Source: JADLHS01 sp039806955
GTDB lineage: Bacteria; Verrucomicrobiota; Verrucomicrobiia; Limisphaerales; JADLHS01
Reading direction: 5' to 3'
Assembly (NCBI GenBank): GCA_039806955.1
Contig: JBDHQI010000002.1
Location: 1 to 64,000, forward strand
Length of the DNA stretch: 64,000 nt
The notes beneath the pieces were generated by a model. It searched no databases. It saw only the letters and a list, made by a program, of their open reading frames with translations, and had not been told where the DNA came from. How positions within the stretch are numbered: the first letter of the stretch is position 1; each line of letters opens with the position of its first letter. Shown here piece by piece: positions 50,921 to 60,024 of this stretch. The position numbers and the translations under genes are program-made.

Positions 50921-53914
50921 ATGCCGTTGGCCCGGATTAGCACCGCCGCTCGTTGTTGCCGTTTCATCCGGCATTTTTGCGGTGGGGCGGGATTGATTGG
51001 CTGGACGTTGAGTCGGGTGCTGGCCGCTCCCGGATTGCCGGCGCATTACGACCTGCGCGTCTGGCAGACGGATGAGGGCCTGCCTCAGAATACCGTTACC
51101 GCCCTGGCGCAAACTCCGGACGGTTATCTCTGGGTGGGAACACGGGGCGGCTTGCGCCGTTTCGATGGCGTCCGTTTTACCTCCACGGCGGAGATGGAAA
51201 TCTCTCATCTTGAACAGGTCTCCATCACGGCTTTGTGCGTAACTCGTGATGGTGCGTTGTGGGTGGCGGGCGAGGCGCGCGGGTTGACGCGGCTGGCGGC
51301 GGATCACCCGCAGTCATTTACTCAAACCAACGGACTGGCGGACAATCAGGTGCAATGCTTGTTCGAAGCCAGTGACGGCACGCTATGGATCGGCAGTGAA
51401 ACCGGGTTGACTTATTTTCGCGATGGCCGGTTCGTTTCCATGTCGGCGGCCTGGCCGTTGCGCAATAATTCGGTCAAGGCTCTGGCCGAGGGGCAGGATG
51501 GGATTCTACGAGTCGCCACGGTGACGGGATTGATCAGCATTAATCCCCGGGGCGTGGTCAGTGCGGTTAACTTCGATTTGGGGCCGATGCGCGGCATTTT
51601 GAAAGCGGCGTGGATGGATCGGGCCGGGCAACTTTGGTTGGGCGCCACAGACGGATTGTCCTGTCTGGCCACAGGTTATCGCACCAATTTTGTTGAGCAC
51701 CAGTCATTGCCCGAAAGGATTACCACTGCCGTTCGTGAAGATCGTCTGGGGCAATTATGGGTAGGCTCGTATGGCGGATTATTGCGGCGGGTCAATGGCA
51801 TCGTGTTGCCTTGGGCGCGAAACAAAATGGGTATCAACGACATGGTGAATACCATTTTCGAGGATCAGGAGCGGAATCTCTGGGTGGGCGGACGGGATGG
51901 CCTGTACCGGCTGACTCCGACCCGGTTTGTTTCCTTAACCACGCAGGACGGCTTGAGCTACAACAACGTCACGTCGGTTTGTGAGGATCGCGCGGGGAAC
52001 ATGTGGTTCGGTACCTGGGGCGGAGGCGTGAACTGTTGGCGCGAGGGGCGGTTCACGGTGGTTAACGAAACCAATGGGTTGACGCATGACATGGTTTTGT
52101 CCTTGTGGCCCAAACGCGACGGCAGCCTGATGGTGGGAATGGATGCGCCCGGAGGCGTAAACCAACTGACCGCGGCGCTGACCAATGTGTTCACGCAAAA
52201 TCACGAGTTGATTGCCGCGCCGGTGCGGGTGATCTACGAGGATCGTCGCGGAACGACCTGGGTGGGCACCGCGCGCGGTTTGAACGCCCAACGCGCCAAT
52301 CAAATGGACACCTACACCATGACGAACGGCCTGGTGGGCAGCAACATCACGGCGATTTGTGAGAGTCGTTCGGGGCGGCTGTGGATCGGCACGGAGGCGG
52401 GCTTGTGTTTCACTGACGATGATGCGACGGGGAAATTTGTGTCCGCGCCCGAGGTGCCCGCTGGTTACATCAACACGTTGTACGAGGATGCGGAAACCAA
52501 TCTGTGGATCAGTATTCGCGGGGTGGGGGTAAGCCGGCGGCGCGATGGAAGCGTGGTTACTTATGGGCTTCGCGAGGGGCTGGCGAGTGATGAGGTGTTC
52601 GAGATTCTGGAAGATGAGACGGGCAATTTTTGGATGAGCGGTTTGCGCGGGATTTTCCGGATCAGCCGCTGGCAATTTGACAATCTCGCGTTAACACAAA
52701 ACCGACAATTAAACTGCACCGTATTCGGCCCGGAGGACGGTCTGACGACCGCGCAGTGCAACGGCGTCGCCCAGCCTTCGGGATGGAAGGGGACTGATGG
52801 CCGGCTGTGGTTTGCCACCATTCGTGGGGCGTTAATCGTTGAGCCAGGAATTAAATTAAACCCGCTGCCGCCCCGGGTGGTGATTGAGGAAGTCGTGCGT
52901 GACCAGCAGGTGGTGCCGCGTGCGGCGGAGAGGCTCAATGGCCGGGAGGTGGTGCGAGTGCCGCCGGGGCGGGGACGTTTGGAAATTCATTTTACCGCGC
53001 TCAGCTTGCAAGCGGCGGAGAAGAATGAATTCCGCTATCGGGTGGCCAAACTGGACCCGCAATGGATCGAGGCAGGACACCAACGAATTGGTTACTTTGA
53101 TGTCCTGCCGCCGGGTCGCTACGAGTTTGAAGTGCTGGCCAGCAATAATGACGGCGTGTGGGCGGTGGATGGCGCACGCCTGCTTCTGGAGATTCTGCCG
53201 CACTTCTGGCAGACGTGGTGGTTCCGTTTGAGCGTGGCGGCGCTGGTGCTGATCGCAGTCGGTGGACTGTATCGGGTTCGCGTCGCCCGGCTGCGGGGAT
53301 TGGAAAATTTGCGCCGGAAGATCGCGGCGGATTTGCATGATGACATTGGCTCGCGTTTGACGAAGCTCGCCATGTTGACGGAATCTACGGAGCGCGAAAT
53401 GGTGCCGAGCAACCCAGGCAAAGCGCCGCTGCAAAAAATTTCCCGGACGGTTCAGGACATGACACGAGCCATGGATGAAATCGTTTGGACGGTCAATCCG
53501 CGCAATGACACGCTCGACAGTCTGGCCAATTATATTTTTCATTATGCGCAGGAGTATTTTCAACACACGCACGTGCGTTGCCGGCTGCAGTTGCCACCCG
53601 CTTTGCCGGACGCGTGGATTTCCACCGGGCAAAGGCACAATCTGTTCATGGCGGTTAAAGAGGCGCTGAATAATGTGCTGAAGCACGCGGCCGCGACTGA
53701 GGCGCAGGTGGGCTTGAATGTGACTGACAAGGAATTAACGCTGACGATCAGCGATAACGGACGCGGACATGAAACCACGTCCGCCGACCCGACGGGGATC
53801 GGGGTGCAAACCATGCAACAGCGTCTGGCCGAAATTGGCGGCCGATTCGAGATGACGACCAATGCCGAGGGCGGCACCTTGATTACGTTGCGCTTGCCGG
53901 GGAATTGGGCGTGA
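50921..53914 (+). CDS. Sensor histidine kinase with periplasmic beta-propeller
   Basis: Protein of about 997 residues. A signal or membrane segment leads into two-component regulator propeller repeats (many DGxLWVGTxxGL units, such as DGYLWVGTRGGLRRFDG), about residues 40-690. A Y_Y_Y-type beta-sandwich (about 690-755) and one membrane helix (about 768-785) follow. The cytoplasmic part has a HisKA_3 dimerisation region with His806 (IAADLHDDIGSRL) and a HATPase domain (VKEALNNVLKHA, DNGRG). This is the NarX-like class related to hybrid sensors for polysaccharide, but without fused receiver. ATG 50921 is chosen; a TTG at 50909 is possible. It precedes a NarL-type regulator by 73 bases. Confidence 0.92.
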   Translation: MPLARISTAARCCRFIRHFCGGAGLIGWTLSRVLAAPGLPAHYDLRVWQTDEGLPQNTVTALAQTPDGYLWVGTRGGLRRFDGVRFTSTAEMEISHLEQVSITALCVTRDGALWVAGEARGLTRLAADHPQSFTQTNGLADNQVQCLFEASDGTLWIGSETGLTYFRDGRFVSMSAAWPLRNNSVKALAEGQDGILRVATVTGLISINPRGVVSAVNFDLGPMRGILKAAWMDRAGQLWLGATDGLSCLATGYRTNFVEHQSLPERITTAVREDRLGQLWVGSYGGLLRRVNGIVLPWARNKMGINDMVNTIFEDQERNLWVGGRDGLYRLTPTRFVSLTTQDGLSYNNVTSVCEDRAGNMWFGTWGGGVNCWREGRFTVVNETNGLTHDMVLSLWPKRDGSLMVGMDAPGGVNQLTAALTNVFTQNHELIAAPVRVIYEDRRGTTWVGTARGLNAQRANQMDTYTMTNGLVGSNITAICESRSGRLWIGTEAGLCFTDDDATGKFVSAPEVPAGYINTLYEDAETNLWISIRGVGVSRRRDGSVVTYGLREGLASDEVFEILEDETGNFWMSGLRGIFRISRWQFDNLALTQNRQLNCTVFGPEDGLTTAQCNGVAQPSGWKGTDGRLWFATIRGALIVEPGIKLNPLPPRVVIEEVVRDQQVVPRAAERLNGREVVRVPPGRGRLEIHFTALSLQAAEKNEFRYRVAKLDPQWIEAGHQRIGYFDVLPPGRYEFEVLASNNDGVWAVDGARLLLEILPHFWQTWWFRLSVAALVLIAVGGLYRVRVARLRGLENLRRKIAADLHDDIGSRLTKLAMLTESTEREMVPSNPGKAPLQKISRTVQDMTRAMDEIVWTVNPRNDTLDSLANYIFHYAQEYFQHTHVRCRLQLPPALPDAWISTGQRHNLFMAVKEALNNVLKHAAATEAQVGLNVTDKELTLTISDNGRGHETTSADPTGIGVQTMQQRLAEIGGRFEMTTNAEGGTLITLRLPGNWA

Positions 53915-53987
53915 CAAGTCCCGTTGCCCCACACATCTTCGTGGCACTGGCGGGCGCGCGTCCGTTTGCCTTAAGCTAGCATGGTTC

Positions 53988-54632
53988 ATGGTTGAGAAAG
54001 CCGACAAGCCGATCAAAGTTTCCCTCGTCGAGGATGACGATTGGATTCGCGAAAACCTTGCCGGCCAGATTAACCGGCGCAAAGGGCTTACTTTCGGAAA
54101 AGGTTACGCGACCGCAGAAGCGGCGTTGGCCGCCATCGTTGCCGAGCCTCCGGAAGTGGTGGTCGTGGACATCAATTTGCCAAAAATGAACGGCATCGAG
54201 TGCGTGCGTAAAATCAAGGCGCTGTTGCCGGAAACGCAAATCCTGATGCTGACCGCTTACGAGGACAGCGAGAAGATTTTCAAATCGCTGCTGGCGGGCG
54301 CGAGCGGCTACTTGTTGAAGCGCACTCCGCAAAGCGAAATTCTCCAGGCGATTGAGGACGTCTATCGCGGCGCGTCGCCCATGTCCGGTCATATCGCGCG
54401 CAAAGTGGTGCAGTACTTCAACCAGCGCGGGGTCAGCGAAAATGAAATCGAGAAGTTGTCGAATCGGGAGCGCGAGGTTCTGGACCGGTTGGCGGAGGGA
54501 ATCGCCTACAAGGAAATTGCGGATTCGCTTGGGTTGAGCATTGACACCGTGCGCATGCACATCAAAAGCATCTACAGCAAACTCCACGTCCATTCGCGCG
54601 GTGAAGCCGTGGCGAAATACCTGTTGAAATAG
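53988..54632 (+). CDS. NarL/FixJ-type response regulator
   Basis: Protein of 214 residues. Receiver domain residues 9-125 contain the acidic cluster EDDD (15-18), the phosphoacceptor Asp61 (VVVVDINLP), the switch threonine (LMLTAYEDS) and Lys in LLKRTP. A LuxR-type helix-turn-helix domain follows (about 147-205, LSNREREVLDRLAEGIAYKEIADSLGLS). It is the evident partner of the propeller-containing kinase upstream. Targets may include the CCGAACGG repeats near that gene, but this is speculation. Start is ATG 53988, out of frame with an overlapping ATG at 53981. A beta-lactamase-like gene follows with 3 bases between. Confidence 0.93.
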   Translation: MVEKADKPIKVSLVEDDDWIRENLAGQINRRKGLTFGKGYATAEAALAAIVAEPPEVVVVDINLPKMNGIECVRKIKALLPETQILMLTAYEDSEKIFKSLLAGASGYLLKRTPQSEILQAIEDVYRGASPMSGHIARKVVQYFNQRGVSENEIEKLSNREREVLDRLAEGIAYKEIADSLGLSIDTVRMHIKSIYSKLHVHSRGEAVAKYLLK

Positions 54633-54635
54633 TCC

Positions 54636-55526
54636 ATGCGCCGCCGCTCGTTTTCCTCCCCGGCTTTCTTCCTGGCTTTGCTGGGCAGTGTGGGGTTGAG
54701 TGGCTGCGTCACGCGAACTTGCTCTGTGAATCAATCCTATCTCAATTACCAATTGGATTACTCGACGCCGACCGATTCGCGCTTGCAACCGGCGTTGGAG
54801 CAAATAGATCGCGGCCTGCGCGCCCGGTTCGGCCTGACGCCGGAACAAGCCGCCGTCGGCGTGCTGGATCTGCGGACTTTGCGTCTGGCGATGATCAATC
54901 CGGATCGCGAAGAGTACGCCGCCAGCGTTCCGAAGATCGGAATTTTGCTGGCGTATTTTCAACTGCATCCCGAAGCGGCCACCAACCTCGCGCCGACAAC
55001 GCGGCACGAGCTGGGACTGATGGCGAAGGCTTCAGATAATGCTCTGGCGGCAAAGTTTTCCAGCGAACTCGGCTTGAAGCAAATTCAAGCGGTGCTCAAT
55101 TCATACGGTTTCTATGATGCTGACCGGGGCGGCGGACTTTGGGTCGGCAAACATTATGGACGCGGCGATGAGCGCTACGGTTCACCGGCGGGCGATAATT
55201 CACATGCCGCCACGGTGCGACAGGTGTTGCGCTATTTCCTGATGCTCGAACAAGGCAAGTTGGTTTCGCCAGCGGCCTCCCAGACCATGCGCGATATTTT
55301 TAGGTCGCCGGATATTCCACACGATGACATTAAATTCGTGCGCGGCCTTAAAGGACGAGACGTCCAGATCATACGCAAATGGGGCTCGTGGGAAGATTGG
55401 TTGCATGATGCAGCGGTCGTGACCGGCGCGCGGCGACATTACATTTTAGTCGCGCTGACTCATCATCCGCACGGCGACGATTATCTGGCGGCCCTGGCTC
55501 AACAGGTGGATGATTTATTGCGTTAG
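54636..55526 (+). CDS. Beta-lactamase-like serine hydrolase lipoprotein
   Basis: Protein of 296 residues. The signal peptide ends with a lipobox LSGC (Cys24), so the protein is probably an envelope lipoprotein. The body follows the class A beta-lactamase/penicillin-binding fold: SxxK with Ser97-Lys100 (SVPK), SDN at 133-135, and a KTG-like KWG at 248-250. The omega-loop glutamate needed for true class A beta-lactamase activity is not evident, so a carboxypeptidase or esterase-type function is equally possible. It starts three bases after the response-regulator gene and is probably cotranscribed, which may link cell-wall sensing to that two-component pair. Confidence 0.8.
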   Translation: MRRRSFSSPAFFLALLGSVGLSGCVTRTCSVNQSYLNYQLDYSTPTDSRLQPALEQIDRGLRARFGLTPEQAAVGVLDLRTLRLAMINPDREEYAASVPKIGILLAYFQLHPEAATNLAPTTRHELGLMAKASDNALAAKFSSELGLKQIQAVLNSYGFYDADRGGGLWVGKHYGRGDERYGSPAGDNSHAATVRQVLRYFLMLEQGKLVSPAASQTMRDIFRSPDIPHDDIKFVRGLKGRDVQIIRKWGSWEDWLHDAAVVTGARRHYILVALTHHPHGDDYLAALAQQVDDLLR

Positions 55527-55601
55527 CCTTGGCAACCAGCCGCTCCATCCGTTGCCGCAGTCCATTTGTATCCAGACCTCCTCCACCCGTGCCGCTTAAA
55601 T

Positions 55602-55626
55602 AAAAGCCGGAACGAAAGTTCCGGCT
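55602..55626 (-). terminator. Intrinsic terminator of the proline-rich exported protein gene
   Basis: AGCCGGAAC (55605-55613), a GAAA tetraloop, and GTTCCGGCT (55618-55626) form a perfect 9-bp stem. Read on the minus strand the stem is followed by TTTATTT. It lies 27 bases beyond the stop codon at 55654. Confidence 0.82.
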
Positions 55627-55653
55627 GGTTTCGATTGATTGTGGTGTAATCCG

Positions 55654-55932
55654 TCAGCATCGCGGTCGGCGGCGATCCCCATGTGCTGGACCATGCCCAT
55701 GCGGGTTGCGCAACCGCGGCGGCGCGTATCGAGGTGGTGGCGTCGGGACAATTATCCGCGCGGGGTAAACCGGCGCTGGCACCACGATGGCCGGTGGCCT
55801 CGCGATGACGGGTGGCTGGACCACGACCGGTGGTGGGAAGGGAATCCCGATTCCGATGCTGATGTTGATGCCCGCCAGGGAAACCATCAATCCCCCGGCC
55901 AGTACTGTTGTTGCAAGCAGTATTTTTTTCAT
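55654..55932 (-). CDS. Small proline-rich exported protein
   Basis: Protein of 92 residues. A signal peptide (MKKILLATTVLAGGLMVSLAG, cleaved near residue 21) is followed by GINISIGIGIPFPPP, a long proline/valine-rich segment (VVVQPPVIARPPAIVVPAP) and a basic, histidine-containing tail (HGHGPAHGDRRRP). Small proteins of this build recur in verrucomicrobia, but I know no function; the tail may bind metal or polyanions. The good terminator immediately after the stop codon and the typical signal peptide argue that the gene is real, despite its length. Confidence 0.68.
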   Translation of the reverse strand: MKKILLATTVLAGGLMVSLAGINISIGIGIPFPPPVVVQPPVIARPPAIVVPAPVYPARIIVPTPPPRYAPPRLRNPHGHGPAHGDRRRPRC

Positions 55933-56108
55933 ACGAGCATGAGACGGCGGCGCGTGCCGGCTCTTCGAGTGCGAAGAGCGATTTTTGAATTTTTAATTTT
56001 GAATAAATCAAGACGACTCGCGTCGGCAAAATGCCTTTCAACCTCGCGCTGAAGTGAAGTAGCGGCCCGCTTGTGCTCGCCCCGGAACCGTGCCAGTAAA
56101 TGTCGGGA

Positions 56109-57038
56109 TTATTTTTCGCCAGCCGCCAGGAGCGTTTGGAAATGGGGCGGTTGTTCTTCACGCGCCACCACACTGACGTCAATTTTTTTGAAGCCGGCGG
56201 CTTCCAACCAATGATGCAATTCGCTTTCGGCAAATCCGAGCCAGCGATCTCCATATCGTTCGCGCGCCTGCTCAAATTTATGCGCCAGCAAATCCAGGAT
56301 GAGCACCTGGCCGCCGGGTTTGAGCAATTGCGCCGCGCTGACCAGCGCGACCGCCGGGTCTTCAGCGTGATGCAGTGCCTGGCTGAGGATGACCACATCC
56401 ACACTGGCGGCTTCGATGGGCGGCTGTTGCAGGTCGCCGCACCGGAACTCCAGATTTTTTAGTCCATTCTTCTTCGCCTTGGCGGCGCCAAACGCGACAA
56501 TCTTTTTTGAGTTGTCCACGGCAATAACCTTTTTGCAGCGTCGCGCCAACAGCTCGCTTAATAACCCCTCACCCGCGCCTAGGTCGGCGACGATCAGCGG
56601 CGGCAGCATGTGTAAAAGCAATTGTCCAAACGCCGGCCAGGAACGGCCGGGGCCATAGACGCGGTCAAATCGGCCCGCGACCTGGTTGAAGAAGACTTTT
56701 TCCTGCTCGCGCCGCCGGTTGAGAATCCGTTTCAGATTGATTCGATCGTGCGCGTGTTCAGGCAGCTCCTGCGCGCCGTGGATGGCCACGCGAATGAATT
56801 CCGCCGTCGTCCCTTTCGCCTCCGGATTCAACTTGTAGAACGTGCGCTTCCCATCGCGCCGCGCTGTGACCAGATTGCAATCCGCCAGCAGCCCCAGGTG
56901 TGTGGAGATTCGCGATTGCCCCATGCGCGTGATCTCCTGCAGTTCATTGACGGAAAGTTCGTCTTTCTCGAGCAACGCAATGATGCGCAGTCGAGTGGCG
57001 TCGGATAGGGCCCGCAGCGATTTCAGCGTGGAACTCAT
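56109..57038 (-). CDS. ArsR-type regulator fused to a methyltransferase
   Basis: Protein of about 309 residues. The N-terminal 90 residues are an ArsR winged helix (LSDATRLRIIALLEKDELSVNELQEI, then GQSRISTHLGLLADCNLV); no metal-binding ELCVCDL motif is seen. The C-terminal 200 residues are a class I methyltransferase (VADLGAGEGLLSELLA, ILSQALHHAEDP, LKPGGQVLILDLL). Fusions of this type are found near metK and ahcY and may sense the SAM/SAH state; that is family knowledge plus inference. Here metK and ahcY lie 1.8-3 kb downstream of its divergent start. ATG 57038 is chosen over the TTG at 57056. Confidence 0.85.
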   Translation of the reverse strand: MSSTLKSLRALSDATRLRIIALLEKDELSVNELQEITRMGQSRISTHLGLLADCNLVTARRDGKRTFYKLNPEAKGTTAEFIRVAIHGAQELPEHAHDRINLKRILNRRREQEKVFFNQVAGRFDRVYGPGRSWPAFGQLLLHMLPPLIVADLGAGEGLLSELLARRCKKVIAVDNSKKIVAFGAAKAKKNGLKNLEFRCGDLQQPPIEAASVDVVILSQALHHAEDPAVALVSAAQLLKPGGQVLILDLLAHKFEQARERYGDRWLGFAESELHHWLEAAGFKKIDVSVVAREEQPPHFQTLLAAGEK

Positions 57039-57112
57039 CGCGCATAGACCTGCCAAATCTGACTCCGCTTCACAAGTTCGCAGTTGCGCACGGACGCAAC
57101 CTTGACACCGCC

Positions 57113-57128
57113 GCTGGTATATGCCAGC
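57113..57128. promoter_or_regulatory. Inverted repeat between the ArsR-fusion and a prepilin gene
   Basis: GCTGG (57113-57117) and CCAGC (57124-57128) flank TATATG. It lies in the 99-base divergent region, just after a perfect -35-like TTGACA (57102-57107) on the plus strand. Autoregulation by the ArsR-fusion protein is a natural guess. A matching -10 is not obvious. Confidence 0.35.
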
Positions 57129-57137
57129 TATTAGGTG

Positions 57138-58001
57138 ATGCTAAACCCCAATGTGAATGTCATGATTCGCGAGCGTCCTCCAAGTCGCGCGGCGGCTCAG
57201 AGTGGCTACACTGACTCGCGCTCGCCCAAGCGTTCCGGGATCGGCGTCCGCGCCTTTACCTTGATCGAGCTGTTGGTGGTGATTGCCATTATCGCTATTT
57301 TGGCTTCCATGCTTTTGCCGGCGCTCGGGAAGGCGAAGGAAAAGGCCAAAGCCACAAAGTGCATAAATAATCTGCGGCAGGTCAGCTTGTCCATGATCCT
57401 CTATGGCAGCGATAATAACGATTCGATGGTCTTGTTTCTGGATGATGGACGACAATCTCCGCCCGACGCCTGGTGGAATGCAGGGGGCAGTGGCATGCTC
57501 TGGCCGGATGCGCTACGCCCGTACATGACCACCACCAACGTCATTGCGTGCCCCTCGGTGTTATCCAGCACCTACGGCGCCATGGGAGTGGCCCTGAATC
57601 ACCCGGAAATCGGTGGCTGGTTGCGCGACCCCATCAAGCTGAATTCCATCAAGCATCCGAGTGAAACCGTGCCCTTTGCCGACTCTGGTTTGATCGCCAA
57701 TTCCACGGAGCGTGATCCTGATCTTTGGGTGGAGAAAAAAGGCATGCAGGAGTTGTATTATCGCACGCCAACCAACGTGGGTTATTACAACGACGATCCC
57801 CAGCGGCCCGTGTCGCGTCACGCGGGGCGATGTGTGGTTGGGTTTTCTGACGGTCATGCGGGGGCCATCAGAGTGAGCTTGATCGGCTTGCAATACTATC
57901 CGGGCCGGGATTTCTCAGGCCGGGTGGCTTACGGTAATCCACGGTGGACTGGATCGGGCAACAAAATCTACGATCCCCGTTGGATGTGGGATGCCGAGTG
58001 A
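57138..58001 (+). CDS. Prepilin-type protein with H-x9-DG-like tail
   Basis: Protein of about 287 residues. A long leader (about 38 residues) precedes RAFTLIELLVVIAIIAILASMLLPALGKAKEKAK. CINNLRQVSLSMILYGSDNNDSM follows. The C-terminal part has HAGRCVVGFSDGHAGAIRV, a form of the H-x9-DG motif, and ends with YDPRWMWDAE. It belongs to the large DUF1559-like prepilin group of Verrucomicrobiota and Planctomycetota, role unknown. Start codon uncertain: GTG 57135, ATG 57138 and ATG 57162 are all possible, since leader length varies in the group. It is read in the same direction as metK but separated by another gene. Confidence 0.8.
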   Translation: MLNPNVNVMIRERPPSRAAAQSGYTDSRSPKRSGIGVRAFTLIELLVVIAIIAILASMLLPALGKAKEKAKATKCINNLRQVSLSMILYGSDNNDSMVLFLDDGRQSPPDAWWNAGGSGMLWPDALRPYMTTTNVIACPSVLSSTYGAMGVALNHPEIGGWLRDPIKLNSIKHPSETVPFADSGLIANSTERDPDLWVEKKGMQELYYRTPTNVGYYNDDPQRPVSRHAGRCVVGFSDGHAGAIRVSLIGLQYYPGRDFSGRVAYGNPRWTGSGNKIYDPRWMWDAE

Positions 58002-58037
58002 CGCGGGGCCGTTTTTCAAGTCCACCACTGCTATCGG

Positions 58038-58673
58038 ATGAAATCGCAAAAACTGCTGGGTTTGGTTAGTGTTTTGTTGTTGGGCGCGGCTGGAATCTTT
58101 CTCTGGCGTTACTTTTCTCCACCCGAAATCAATCTCAAGTCCAGCGCGGCCGTGGGCGAGGTTTTGGCTCGCGAGGCGGTGCAACTAGCCGATAACGCAG
58201 GACAAGTGATCTTGCTCAGCCGGCCGGTGGATAAGAACGAAGTGGACGCCAATGGCGAGCGGATAAATGCCTTGATGGCAACTTTACGCCGACAGTCTGG
58301 AGTCACTCTGGTTACCGAATGGGCGCCTCGTCCACCAGGAGTGATGGATGTTGGAGCGGTTTCCGCCGAACAATTGTTGGCGGCAATCGAGAAAAATCCG
58401 GATGCAAAAGTTTTGCTCGTTTTCGCTGGATTACCGGCCTGGTCGCCGGAACTGGCCGCCAAAATTACCGCGCGTTCCCTGAAAGTTGTGGCGGTTTGTG
58501 GATACGGGACGAATGTCCGTCGTTGGCTGGAAGCCAAGTCGCTGGTATTGGCGGCGGTGCCCCGCTTTGATGATCCGCCCGATACCGCCACCGCTCCGCG
58601 AACCGCTCAGGATTGGTTTGATCGCGAATTTTTGATGGTTCGTCCGGACGAACTTTCCCGATTGCCGTTCTGA
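58038..58673 (+). CDS. Hypothetical anchored protein
   Basis: Protein of 211 residues that I do not recognise. A signal anchor (KLLGLVSVLLLGAAGIFLWRY) is followed by about 185 residues with alternating strands and helices, including VGEVLAREAVQLADNAGQVILL and KVLLVFAGLPAWSPELAAKI. These suggest a periplasmic-binding-like alpha/beta domain, perhaps substrate-binding. No cysteine pair or catalytic motif stands out. It lies 36 bases after a prepilin gene and 181 bases before metK, and could be the membrane-associated partner of the prepilin. Confidence 0.65.
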   Translation: MKSQKLLGLVSVLLLGAAGIFLWRYFSPPEINLKSSAAVGEVLAREAVQLADNAGQVILLSRPVDKNEVDANGERINALMATLRRQSGVTLVTEWAPRPPGVMDVGAVSAEQLLAAIEKNPDAKVLLVFAGLPAWSPELAAKITARSLKVVAVCGYGTNVRRWLEAKSLVLAAVPRFDDPPDTATAPRTAQDWFDREFLMVRPDELSRLPF

Positions 58674-58781
58674 TTGATTCGGTCAAAAAGACTTGATGGG
58701 CAGGGTAATTATGATGGCGGGTTGCCTGTCAGTGGCGACAAAGAACCACGGGTCAGATTGACTGCAGGGCAAAGAACGAGG

Positions 58782-58822
58782 TTGACCAAACTGCATTAGA
58801 GTGTATCGTCCTATCTTGATAC
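58782..58822 (+). promoter_or_regulatory. Candidate metK promoter and operator
   Basis: TTGACC (58782-58787) and TATCGT (58804-58809) are 16 bases apart. The inverted repeat GTATC (58803-58807) / GATAC (58818-58822) overlaps the -10 and early transcribed region, where a repressor would act; the nearby ArsR-fusion protein is the obvious candidate. TACGT is also directly repeated at 58820-58824 and 58828-58832. Confidence 0.4.
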
Positions 58823-58854
58823 GTTAATACGTCACTAACCAAACCAGCTGCCAA

Positions 58855-60024
58855 ATGAGCAAAACCTACATCTTTTCTTCTGAGTCGGTCGGGGAAGGTC
58901 ATCCCGACAAAGTCTGCGACACCATTTCCGACGCCGTGCTGGACGCCTGTCTGGCGCAAGACAAATTCAGTCGCGTCGCTTGCGAGACTTACGCCAAGAG
59001 CAACCTCGTGGTGGTGGGCGGCGAAATCACCAGCAAGGCGAAATTGGACTTTGTGAAAATCGCGCGGCAAGCCATTCGCGACATTGGTTACGTGAACGAT
59101 GACGATGTTTTCCACGCGGACAAGGTCTTCGTGAACGTGTTGGTGACCTCGCAATCTCTGGACATTGCGCAAGGCGTGGATGCCCGGAAGGCCCGTGGCA
59201 AAAAAACCGCAAAGCAGGGCGCGGGAGATCAGGGGTTGATGTTCGGTTACGCTTGTAACGAAACGCCGGAGTTGATGCCGGCTCCCATCATGTTCGCGCA
59301 TCGGCTCGGTCGCGAACTGACAAAGATTCGCAAGAGCGGCAAAGTGCCGTGGTTGCGTCCGGATGCGAAATCGCAGGTGTCGGTCATTTACGAAAACGGC
59401 CGGCCGGTCGCGATTTCCAACGTCGTCATTTCCACGCAACACGCGGCGGATGTCGAGCACGCCGAGATTGAAAATTTTTGCATTGAACAACTCATCCGGA
59501 AGGTTCTGCCCGCCAAACTGCTGACCCGAAAGACCGAATTCCTGATTAATCCCACCGGCCGTTTTGTAGTGGGCGGTCCGCAGGGCGACACCGGTTTGAC
59601 CGGTCGCAAAATTATTGTGGACACTTACGGCGGCATGGGCCGTCACGGGGGCGGCGCATTTTCCGGCAAAGACCCGACCAAGGTGGATCGCAGCGCGGCT
59701 TACATGGGGCGCTGGGTGGCGAAGAACATTGTTGCGGCCCGGCTGGCGGAGAAATGCGAGATTCAGTTTGCCTACGCGATTGGTTATCCCGATCCGGTCA
59801 GCGTGCATGTGGACACGTTTGGCACCGGCAAGGTGGATGACGCCAAGATTCTGAAGGCTGTGAACCGGGTGTTCGATTTCCAACCTGCCGCCATCATTGA
59901 CCAGTTGAAGTTGCGCCGACCGATTTACTCGAAGACCACCAACTACGGCCATTTTGGCAAGAACGATAAAGACCTCACTTGGGAAGCCACCAATAAAACC
60001 GAGGCTTTGCTCCGCGCCCTTTAA
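58855..60024 (+). CDS. metK: Methionine adenosyltransferase
   Basis: Protein of 389 residues, the usual length. It makes S-adenosylmethionine from methionine and ATP. The signature regions are visible: SVGEGHPDKVCDTISDAV at the N-terminus (His and Asp of the ATP/metal site), GAGDQGLMFGYA (the hexapeptide signature), and GGMGRHGGGAFSGKDPTKVDRSAAY, which contains the P-loop-like segment. No signal peptide. It precedes ahcY by 105 bases on the same strand, so the two form the SAM cycle unit with the ArsR-methyltransferase fusion gene upstream. No known SAM riboswitch was recognised in the leader. Confidence 0.96.
   Translation: MSKTYIFSSESVGEGHPDKVCDTISDAVLDACLAQDKFSRVACETYAKSNLVVVGGEITSKAKLDFVKIARQAIRDIGYVNDDDVFHADKVFVNVLVTSQSLDIAQGVDARKARGKKTAKQGAGDQGLMFGYACNETPELMPAPIMFAHRLGRELTKIRKSGKVPWLRPDAKSQVSVIYENGRPVAISNVVISTQHAADVEHAEIENFCIEQLIRKVLPAKLLTRKTEFLINPTGRFVVGGPQGDTGLTGRKIIVDTYGGMGRHGGGAFSGKDPTKVDRSAAYMGRWVAKNIVAARLAEKCEIQFAYAIGYPDPVSVHVDTFGTGKVDDAKILKAVNRVFDFQPAAIIDQLKLRRPIYSKTTNYGHFGKNDKDLTWEATNKTEALLRAL

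Noticed and set aside
53976..55007. 343-codon open frame antisense to the response regulator and lipoprotein genes
   Set aside because: Both plus-strand genes carry clear catalytic motifs; the antisense product is a His/Gln/Arg-rich shadow.
55523..56404. 293-codon minus-strand frame across the proline-rich protein gene
   Set aside because: It runs through the terminator and the ArsR-fusion gene in another frame and has no recognisable domain.
58753..59952. 399-codon open frame antisense to metK
   Set aside because: metK is certain on the plus strand; the antisense frame shows no domain, signal or ribosome site.
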